Assembly (NCBI RefSeq): GCF_000224005.2
Contig: NZ_CP007031.1
Span: 731,501-795,500 of the forward strand
Origin: Marichromatium purpuratum 984
GTDB lineage: Bacteria > Pseudomonadota > Gammaproteobacteria > Chromatiales > Chromatiaceae
Direction of reading: 5' to 3'
DNA: 64,000 nt
The notes beneath the pieces are model-generated. The model saw nothing but the letters and a program-made list of their open reading frames with translations, was not told the DNA's origin and did not search any database. Shown in pieces: positions 57,640 to 64,000 of this stretch (the first letter of the stretch is position 1; every line of letters begins with the position of its first letter). Position numbers and translations under genes: made by a program.

Positions 57640-58599
57640 ATGCCAGTGCCCGCCAGCCACATGATGGTCTTCTCCGGGAATGCCAACCCGGAGCTTTCGG
57701 CTGAAATCGCAAGTCGCCTCAATCTCCCGCTGGGCAAGGCCGTCGTCGGCCAGTTCAGCGACGGTGAGGTGATGGCCGAGATCCAGGAAAACGTGCGTGG
57801 GCGTGACGTCTTCGTCGTCCAGCCGACCTGTGCCCCCACCAACGACCACCTGATGGAGTTGCTGGTGATGGTCGACGCCTTGCGTTGGGCCTCGGCCAAG
57901 CGTGTCACTGCGGTGATTCCCTACTTCGGCTATGCCCGCCAGGATCGGCGTCCGCGCTCGGCACGCGTGCCGATCAGCGCACGGATGGTGGCGAAGATGA
58001 TCGGCAAGGTGGGCGCCGATCGCGTGCTCACCGTCGATCTGCACGCCGACCAGATTCAGGGCTTTTTCGATATCCCGGTCGATAATGTCTACGCCTCGCC
58101 GATCCTGCTCGGCGACATTTGGCGCCAGAAGCACGACGACCTGATGGTGGTCTCGCCCGACGTCGGTGGCGTGGTGCGCGCGCGCGCCGTGGCCAAGCGC
58201 CTCGATGATGCCGATCTGGCGATCATCGACAAGCGTCGTCCCCGTGCCAACGAGGCCCAGGTGATGAATATCATCGGCGATGTGCGCGGTCGTTCCTGCG
58301 TGATCGTCGACGACTTGGTCGACACCGCCGGCACCCTGTGCCGAGCGGCCGAAGCGCTGAAGAATCACGGCGCCAAGATGGTCGCGGCCTACTGCACCCA
58401 CCCGGTGCTTTCCGGGCCGGCGGTCGACAACATCACCAACTCGGTGCTCGATGAGCTGGTGGTGACCAATACCATCCCGCTGCGGGGTGCGGCCGCCGAG
58501 TGCGCGAAGATTCGTCAGCTCAGCATCGGCGAGCTGCTGGCCGAGACCATGCGGCGCGTCTCGACCGAGGAGTCGGTCAGCTCGTTGTTCGTCGACTGA
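57640..58599 (+). CDS. prs: Ribose-phosphate pyrophosphokinase
   Basis: A 319-residue PRPP synthetase, providing PRPP for purine, pyrimidine, histidine and tryptophan synthesis. The ATP/Mg motif is [18 protein letters not shown], the flexible loop [19 protein letters not shown], and the PRPP loop [13 protein letters not shown]-terminal [19 protein letters not shown] fits; the ATG at 57640 is chosen, and an alternative at 57661 would give the same core. It is directly downstream of tRNAGln. Confidence 0.97.
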   Translation: MPVPASHMMVFSGNANPELSAEIASRLNLPLGKAVVGQFSDGEVMAEIQENVRGRDVFVVQPTCAPTNDHLMELLVMVDALRWASAKRVTAVIPYFGYARQDRRPRSARVPISARMVAKMIGKVGADRVLTVDLHADQIQGFFDIPVDNVYASPILLGDIWRQKHDDLMVVSPDVGGVVRARAVAKRLDDADLAIIDKRRPRANEAQVMNIIGDVRGRSCVIVDDLVDTAGTLCRAAEALKNHGAKMVAAYCTHPVLSGPAVDNITNSVLDELVVTNTIPLRGAAAECAKIRQLSIGELLAETMRRVSTEESVSSLFVD

Positions 58600-58735
58600 G
58601 TCAGTTCTGGTGTCGTGCGCCGCTCCCTCTTGGCGTGCGATCCGGCCGCAAGCATGTGGCCATCGAGCGCCGGAGTCCTGGTCGCGGGACCCCGGCGTAT
58701 TTCATTGAGTCCCTTGATAGATCTGGAGAACGCTG

Positions 58736-59347
58736 ATGAGCGTCGATTTCAACATCGTTGCGCAGCCGCGCGAAACCGTGGGGAAGGGTGCGAGCCGCCG
58801 CCTGCGTCGCGCCGGCGAGGTGCCCGCCATCGTCTACGGTGGCCACCAGGAGCCGCAGATGATCACCCTGCCGCACAACGAGCTGCTCAAGCACCTCGAG
58901 CACGAGGCCTTCTATTCCCATGTGCTGACCCTTCAGGTCGGTGACGAGACCTCGTCGGTGGTGCTCAAGGACCTGCAGCGTCATCCCGCCAAGCCTTTCA
59001 TCCAGCACGTCGACTTCCTGCGCGTCACTCAGGGTGAGAAGCTGCGCATGAGCGTGCCGCTGCACTTCCTCAACGAGGAGAGCTGCGTCGGCGTCAAGGC
59101 CGGTGGTCTGGTCTCGCGTTCGCTGACCGAGGTCGAGGTGAGCTGCCTGCCGCAGGATCTGCCCGAGTACATCGAGATCGACATGGTCGCGATGGAGGTT
59201 GGTGCCATCCTTCACCTCTCCGAGCTGCAGCTGCCGGCCGGTGTCGAGCTGGCCCACGCCGCAGGTGACGAGGTGGTGGTCGCTATCCAGGCGCCGCGCG
59301 GTGGTGCCGATGAGGAGTCCGAGGGCGAGGATTCCGCCGAGGCCTGA
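58736..59347 (+). CDS. rplY: 50S ribosomal protein L25 (CTC form)
   Basis: A 203-residue bL25 of the long CTC type, which binds 5S rRNA. The L25 domain (about 1-95) shows GKGASRRLRRAGEVPAIVYG and HPAKPFIQHVDFLRV, followed by the C-terminal beta domain (LHFLNEESCVGVKAGG, LPQDLPEYIEID). An acidic tail (EESEGEDSAEA) ends the protein. ATG 58736 is preceded by a TGGAG-type SD. It lies between prs and pth in the conserved order, with hairpins at 59359-59399 after it. Confidence 0.95.
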   Translation: MSVDFNIVAQPRETVGKGASRRLRRAGEVPAIVYGGHQEPQMITLPHNELLKHLEHEAFYSHVLTLQVGDETSSVVLKDLQRHPAKPFIQHVDFLRVTQGEKLRMSVPLHFLNEESCVGVKAGGLVSRSLTEVEVSCLPQDLPEYIEIDMVAMEVGAILHLSELQLPAGVELAHAAGDEVVVAIQAPRGGADEESEGEDSAEA

Positions 59348-59358
59348 TCGGTCTCCAG

Positions 59359-59399
59359 GCCCCGGCGGTGTGCCGCCGGGGCAAACGCCTGCAAGGCGT
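59359..59399 (+). terminator. Two hairpins between rplY and pth
   Basis: Stem GCCCCGGCGG / CCGCCGGGGC (59359-59368 with 59373-59382), then ACGCCT-GCA-AGGCGT (59385-59399) followed by CCCCGTTCTTTT. The second, with its short T-run, may terminate weakly. Confidence 0.45.
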
Positions 59400-59466
59400 C
59401 CCCGTTCTTTTCCGGGTATCCTCCCGATGCCTGAATCTGTCCCTCTGTACGGAATAGCCTGCATAG

Positions 59467-60051
59467 ATGTCGAATGATGGCATTCGTCTGATCGTCGGTC
59501 TGGGCAACCCTGGGGCCCAGTACGAGGCGACGCGTCACAACGTCGGTTTCTGGTTCGTCGATTCCCTCGCCAGGTCCGCCGGCGTCGACTTCCGCCCGGA
59601 GAGTCGCTTCCATGGCGAACTCTGTCGCTGCGTGATCGGCGGTCGCGATCTGCGCCTGCTCAAGCCCTCGACCTACATGAACCATAGTGGCCGCTCGGTG
59701 GCTGCGGTGGCGCGCTATTTCGACATCCCGCTCGAATCCATCCTGATCGCTCATGACGAACTCGACCTGCCGGTCGGCGCGGTTCGACTCAAGCAGGGAG
59801 GTGGGCATGCCGGGCACAACGGTCTGCGTGACTCGATCTCGGCCCTGGGTGGGCGTGATTTCTGGCGTCTGCGGATCGGTATCGATCATCCCGGTGATCG
59901 CTCGCTGGTGACCGGCTATGTGCTCGGTCGACCCTCGGGTAGTGACCGTCAGGCGATCGACGATGCCCTGTTCGAGACCGAGCGAGTCCTCGACGACCTG
60001 TTGCAGGGACGCTTCCAGCAGGTGATGAACCGCTTGCACGCCGGGCGCTGA
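59467..60051 (+). CDS. pth: Peptidyl-tRNA hydrolase
   Basis: A 194-residue enzyme that recycles tRNA from drop-off peptidyl-tRNA. Catalytic residues are visible in VGLGNPGAQYEATRHNVGFW (Asn and His) and LIAHDELDLPVGAVRLK (Asp). The GGGHAGHNGLRDSI segment is the substrate loop. ATG 59467 starts MSNDGIRLIVGLGNPG. It is the last gene of the ispE-prs-rplY-pth block; ychF, which often follows, is not present here. Confidence 0.96.
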   Translation: MSNDGIRLIVGLGNPGAQYEATRHNVGFWFVDSLARSAGVDFRPESRFHGELCRCVIGGRDLRLLKPSTYMNHSGRSVAAVARYFDIPLESILIAHDELDLPVGAVRLKQGGGHAGHNGLRDSISALGGRDFWRLRIGIDHPGDRSLVTGYVLGRPSGSDRQAIDDALFETERVLDDLLQGRFQQVMNRLHAGR

Positions 60052-60313
60052 TCTCCTCGTCGCTTGTGCCCGCGGGTGTCCTCAGTGCCCATCCTCCCGG
60101 GCGACAATCCCTTTCGTACATGCTGATGACTGCTTGTCTTTGACAAAACGCAATCGTTCCAGCAGGATTCCGTCCCAACCCCTTGATCGGTCGTCGCTGT
60201 GCTGATGCTGGCGAGGTCGGCATGCGCCGGGACGGCTCGATCGCTGTACAGGGAGTGCAGTCCGCCGGTTCGTCGAGTGCTTCGTCTCAGATCACGCAAC
60301 GGAGGGGCAGTGC

Positions 60314-61792
60314 ATGGGGGCAAGGTTTCGAGGCGTCTTGGTGGCGTCAGTGGTGCTGGGGGGGGTGTCGACGCTCGCGTCGGCGACCAATGGGTATTTT
60401 TCGCACGGCTGGGGTGCGCGCTCCAAGGCGATGGCGGGGGTCGCCACTGCGCTTCCCCAAGATACCCTGGCCGCAGCCACGAACCCCGCCGGCATGGCCT
60501 TCGTCGGTGAGGGGATAGATATCGGTGTCGCTTTCTTTCATCCGTCGCCGCGCGGCTACGAGGCCAACCCCGACTTCGCCGTCGATCCGGCGACGGGGTT
60601 CCCGGCCGGCCCTTTCGTCACCCCGGGTGACTATGACAGCGATGCCGACTGGTTCCTGATCCCGAGCTTCGGCTACAACCGTCCGCTCGGTGAGCGAGCC
60701 ACCATCGGGGTCAGCGTCTTCGGCAACGGCGGGATGAACACCCGGTATCGCGATCGTGCGGTGTGGGAGAACTTCGCTGCTGCGCCGGATCAGCTCGCCG
60801 GGGTTCCGGGTGCGGGTGAGATCGCCAGTCCGGGCGGGTTGCTGTTCCTGCCGACCAATCCGCCGCAGCCGGTGACCGACCCGAGTGTGCCGCCACCGCC
60901 GACGGGCAACAACGCCAACCCCGGCGGCTACTTCACCGCGACCACACCGACCGGTGTCAGTCTCGAGCAGCTGTTCATCGAGATCCCCTATACCTACCGA
61001 TTCGCCGGCGGCCGTCAGGCGCTGGGCATCGCGCCGGTGTTCGCCATCCAGCGCTTCGAGGCCGAGGGCCTGGAGCCCTTCCGTGGCGCATCGGTTGCCC
61101 CGGACCGGGTGACCAACAACGGTGAGGAGTGGTCCTATGGCGCCGGTCTGCACCTGGGGTGGTATGGGCAGGTGAGCGAGCGCCTAGCGCTCGGCGCCTC
61201 CTACCGCACCCGTATCTACATGACCGATCTCGACGACTACGAGGGGCTGTTCGCCGGTGGTGGCGAATTCGACATCCCGGCGATGCTCAATCTCGGTCTG
61301 AGCTATCGGCCCTGGCGTGACCTGACCCTGGCGTTCGATTACCAGCGCATCTTCTATGGCGACATCGACGCCATCGCCAACTCCAATGCGCGCGACATCT
61401 CCGCCTGTTTCGCGCCCGGCGCCAAGCCCTCCTACTGTCTCGGTGGCGACAATGGTGTGGGGTTCGGCTGGGAGACCATGGATGTCTTCAAGTTCGGTGT
61501 GCGCTACGACGTCGACGAACGGCTCAGCCTGATGGGTGGGGTGAGCTACAACAGCGACTTCACCGATGGCTCCATGGCCCTGTTTAACATCCTCACCCCG
61601 GCGACCGTGCGCTGGCACCTGACGCTGGGGGCGAGCTACCGGGCGAGCGACCGCGACCGCTTCACCTTGGCCTTGTCCTATATGCCGGAGGAGCGGCTCG
61701 ACGGTGCTAACCCGAGCATCACCCAGGACCAGACCGGGAGCCTGTACATGCAGCAGCTCGATATCGAGATCGCCTGGAGTCGGCGTTTCTGA
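60314..61792 (+). CDS. FadL/OmpP1/TodX-family outer-membrane transport protein
   Basis: A 492-residue outer-membrane beta-barrel. A signal peptide of about 24 residues ends at ASATNGYFSHG. The family hallmark GYFSHGWGARSKAMAGVATALPQDTLAAATNPAGMAF is seen over about 26-62. An extended Pro/Asn-rich loop (about 180-210, including PSVPPPPTGNNANPGG) is an unusual insertion. The C-terminus ends with aromatic LDIEIAWSRRF, the usual OMP terminal strand. The substrate, probably a hydrophobic compound such as a fatty acid, is not determined. The start ATG 60314 follows GGAGGGG. Confidence 0.9.
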   Translation: MGARFRGVLVASVVLGGVSTLASATNGYFSHGWGARSKAMAGVATALPQDTLAAATNPAGMAFVGEGIDIGVAFFHPSPRGYEANPDFAVDPATGFPAGPFVTPGDYDSDADWFLIPSFGYNRPLGERATIGVSVFGNGGMNTRYRDRAVWENFAAAPDQLAGVPGAGEIASPGGLLFLPTNPPQPVTDPSVPPPPTGNNANPGGYFTATTPTGVSLEQLFIEIPYTYRFAGGRQALGIAPVFAIQRFEAEGLEPFRGASVAPDRVTNNGEEWSYGAGLHLGWYGQVSERLALGASYRTRIYMTDLDDYEGLFAGGGEFDIPAMLNLGLSYRPWRDLTLAFDYQRIFYGDIDAIANSNARDISACFAPGAKPSYCLGGDNGVGFGWETMDVFKFGVRYDVDERLSLMGGVSYNSDFTDGSMALFNILTPATVRWHLTLGASYRASDRDRFTLALSYMPEERLDGANPSITQDQTGSLYMQQLDIEIAWSRRF

Positions 61793-61805
61793 CGGTGGGG
61801 TAGGG

Positions 61806-61831
61806 CGCGGTCGCGCCGGTGCGCGACCGCG
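61806..61831. terminator. Bidirectional hairpin between the FadL-type gene and ugd
   Basis: An 11-bp stem CGCGGTCGCGC / GCGCGACCGCG with a 4-nt loop lies between the two convergent genes, 13 bp from either stop. No T-run on either side. Confidence 0.55.
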
Positions 61832-61843
61832 TGGCGGGGTGTT

Positions 61844-63181
61844 TCAGGCGGGGGTGGCCGGTGCGCGACCGATCGAGAGATAGGTCAGGCCGGCTGCGGT
61901 GGCCTGCTGCGGATCGAGGATGTTGCGTCCGTCGAGCAGTAGCGGGCGGGTGAGGGTGTCGCGGATGAGACGGAAGTTGGGGCTGCGGAACTGGGTCCAC
62001 TCGGTGACGATCACCAGCGCATCGGCGCCGACCAGCGCGGCGGTGGCGTCCTCGGCGAGCACCAGGTCGGGGCGCTCGCCGTAGAGCCGGCGGGCCTCGT
62101 CCATCGCCACCGGGTCGAACGCCTGTACCTTGGCGCCGGCTGCCCACAGCGACTCCATCAGCACCCGGCTCGAGGCCTCGCGCATGTCATCGGTGTTGGG
62201 CTTGAAGGCCAGCCCCCAGAGCGCGATGGTGCGCCCGGCGAGATCGCCGTCGAACTGCGCCTTGAGCTTGTCGAACAACAGCTCCTTCTGGCGGAAGTTG
62301 ACCGCCTCGACCGCCTGCAGCAATTGCGGCTCGTAGCCGACGCCGCGCGCAGTGCGCTCGAGTGCGCGCACGTCCTTGGGGAAGCAGGAGCCGCCGTAGC
62401 CGCAGCCGGGATAGATGAACTGGTAGCCGATACGGGGATCCGAGCCGATGCCGACACGGACCTTCTCGATATCGGCGCCGACGATCTCGGCGATGTTCGA
62501 CAGCTCGTTCATGAAGCTGATCTTGGTCGCCAGCATGGCGTTGGCGGCGTACTTGGTCAGCTCGGCCGAGCGTACGTCCATCACCATCAGTCGGTCGCGG
62601 TTGCGGTTGAAGGGGGCGTAGAGCGCGCGCAACAGCTCGGCGGTGCGCGGGTTGTCGGTGCCGACGATGATCCGATCGGGACGCATGAAGTCCTCAATCG
62701 CTGCGCCTTCCTTGAGGAACTCGGGGTTGGAGACGACATCGAAGTCGGCGCTCTGGCCGCGCTCGGAGAGGGCGCTGCGTACGGTGTCCGCGACCTTGTC
62801 GGCGGTGCCGACCGGGACGGTCGACTTGTCGACGAGGATGCGGTAGCCGTCCATGTGCTGGCCGATGGTGCGGGCGACCGAGAGCACGTACTGCAGGTCA
62901 GCCGACCCGTCCTCGTCGGGTGGTGTGCCGACGGCGATGAACTGGAAGAGCCCGTGCTTGACCCCGGCCTCGGCGTCGGTCGAGAAGCGCAGTCGTCCGG
63001 CTTCGCGGTTGTTGCGGATGAGTTCGTCGAGTCCCGGCTCGTAGATCGGTACTCCGCCATTGTTGAGCAGGTCGATCTTGTCCGGGTCGACGTCGATGCA
63101 GAGGACATCGTTCCCGACCTCGGCGAGACAGGCGCCGGTGACCAGGCCGACATAGCCGCTGCCGAATATTGTTACTTCCAT
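61844..63181 (-). CDS. ugd: UDP-glucose 6-dehydrogenase
   Basis: A 445-residue NAD-dependent enzyme that oxidises UDP-glucose to UDP-glucuronate for exopolysaccharide or lipopolysaccharide. The Rossmann motif [20 protein letters not shown] is at 1-20. The catalytic Cys266 lies in [13 protein letters not shown]. The [18 protein letters not shown] helix and the [17 protein letters not shown] segment are intact. No polysaccharide cluster adjoins it in the window. It is convergent with the FadL-type gene and divergent from the tRNA-tuf unit. Confidence 0.96.
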   Translation of the reverse strand: MEVTIFGSGYVGLVTGACLAEVGNDVLCIDVDPDKIDLLNNGGVPIYEPGLDELIRNNREAGRLRFSTDAEAGVKHGLFQFIAVGTPPDEDGSADLQYVLSVARTIGQHMDGYRILVDKSTVPVGTADKVADTVRSALSERGQSADFDVVSNPEFLKEGAAIEDFMRPDRIIVGTDNPRTAELLRALYAPFNRNRDRLMVMDVRSAELTKYAANAMLATKISFMNELSNIAEIVGADIEKVRVGIGSDPRIGYQFIYPGCGYGGSCFPKDVRALERTARGVGYEPQLLQAVEAVNFRQKELLFDKLKAQFDGDLAGRTIALWGLAFKPNTDDMREASSRVLMESLWAAGAKVQAFDPVAMDEARRLYGERPDLVLAEDATAALVGADALVIVTEWTQFRSPNFRLIRDTLTRPLLLDGRNILDPQQATAAGLTYLSIGRAPATPA

Positions 63182-63427
63182 ACTGGGATCTCCGAGTCCG
63201 AAGTGATTGGCTGTGTGATTGGGTTGCGTTTGGGGTCGTGAAGCGGGTATCTTAAGCGGCTACTCCGGTTGTCGGCGACGGGCTGTCCCGGTCAGCAACT
63301 GGGTCTTTGGCATCAAGCGCTCGATTCTGTCCTTCACTCGAGCTGATCATGGTATCAGTCAGTAGTGTCCAAGGCGTTAATGGGAACCGGGTGCGCTGGA
63401 GGCAAGAAATAAAGTGCTGTAGGCGTG

Positions 63428-63456
63428 TTGACAAAGCTAAAAACGACGCCTAGAAT
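63428..63456 (+). promoter_or_regulatory. Strong promoter of the tRNA-tuf unit
   Basis: A perfect TTGACA (63428-63433), 17 bp, and TAGAAT (63451-63456), with a short leader before tRNATyr at 63470. The GTGC that follows the -10 may provide stringent control. Confidence 0.88.
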
Positions 63457-63469
63457 GTGCAGCTCTTTT

Positions 63470-63554
63470 GGAGGGGTTCCCGAGCGGTCAAAGGGATCAG
63501 ACTGTAAATCTGACGGCTCAGCCTTCGGAGGTTCGAATCCTCCCCCCTCCACCA
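63470..63554 (+). tRNA. tRNA-Tyr (anticodon GTA)
   Basis: An 85-nt class-II tRNA, acceptor GGAGGGG pairing CCCCTCC, anticodon loop CTGTAAA (anticodon GTA), long variable arm, T-arm GGAGGTTCGAATCCTCC, encoded CCA. It is the first of three tRNA genes before tuf. Confidence 0.97.
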
Positions 63555-63653
63555 AGTTTCCGTCCTGCGGGGCGGCGCCGCGAAGACCGCGGCATGGCGG
63601 TGGTCGATCTTCATTGGGTCGGTCGTCGCAGGGTGAGCTGACGTATCTGCCTT

Positions 63654-63728
63654 GCGGGTGTAGTTCAACGGCTAGAACCTCAGCCTTCCAAGCTGATGAT
63701 GTGGGTTCGATTCCCATCACCCGCTCCA
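63654..63728 (+). tRNA. tRNA-Gly (anticodon TCC)
   Basis: A 75-nt cloverleaf, acceptor GCGGGTG pairing CACCCGC, anticodon loop CTTCCAA (anticodon TCC), T-arm TGGGTTCGATTCCCA, encoded CCA. Confidence 0.97.
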
Positions 63729-63763
63729 AGTTCAAGGTGCCCTGGCACTGTGAAGTAAGTTTT

Positions 63764-64000
<237 letters not shown>

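Overview
The window is GC-rich, tightly packed gammaproteobacterial chromosome. Gene content points to a purple sulfur bacterium of the Chromatiaceae. The supporting evidence is anaerobic coproporphyrinogen oxidase (hemN), the lon-hupB-tRNA-ppiD and hemA-prfA-prmC / ispE-tRNA-prs-rplY-pth blocks, a class-III-length hybrid cluster protein, and a two-gene glycine-betaine synthesis cassette typical of halophilic or marine phototrophs. A Marichromatium-like marine genus is my inference; no photosynthesis gene lies in the window to prove it. There is no prophage, insertion sequence, integrase or CRISPR array.

Layout. 1-9.4 kb: start of a phosphoglucomutase gene (minus), then htpG, adk, a thioredoxin-like gene, a DUF1249 gene, iscR without the isc genes, prmB, hemN and an acyl-CoA ligase. 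9.5-18.6 kb: protein quality control, tig-clpP-clpX-lon-hup-tRNAVal-tRNAAsp-ppiD. 18.9-26.8 kb: fabI (minus) and a four-gene peptide-type ABC importer (lipoprotein with a C-terminal membrane anchor, two permeases, fused double ATPase). One permease gene contains a perfect 34-bp DNA palindrome. 26.9-29.9 kb: a DUF2061 membrane protein behind a Fur-like palindrome, a FimX-like protein with degenerate receiver and EAL domains, about 1 kb without convincing genes, and a cold-shock gene. 30.0-31.7 kb (minus): glycine/sarcosine and sarcosine/dimethylglycine methyltransferases.

32.1-38.5 kb (minus): DUF805 protein, then a MacB-like export operon (membrane fusion protein, ATPase, two FtsX-type permeases) with a membrane diguanylate cyclase between ATPase and permeases, and an orphan Hpt protein at the end. 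38.6-41.8 kb: a Crp/Fnr (Dnr-type) regulator facing hcp, with a TTGAT-N4-GTCAA box upstream of hcp, plus DUF302 and haem c lipoprotein genes. 42.1-54.4 kb: housekeeping genes purC, ridA, mltB, yjbQ, recG, ubiA, moeB-like, plsC-like, prmC, prfA and hemA. 54.9-60.1 kb: TPR protein, ispE (no lolB between them), tRNAGln, prs, rplY and pth. 60.3-64 kb: a FadL-type porin, ugd (minus), and the tRNATyr-tRNAGly-tRNAThr-tuf transcription unit, cut by the window end.

No strikingly new defence or mobile system was found. The best leads are the second-messenger genes (diguanylate cyclase in the exporter operon, degenerate receiver-EAL protein), the Dnr-hcp nitrosative-stress locus, the 34-bp palindrome inside a permease gene, and the promoter-plus-immediate-terminator leader of tig.
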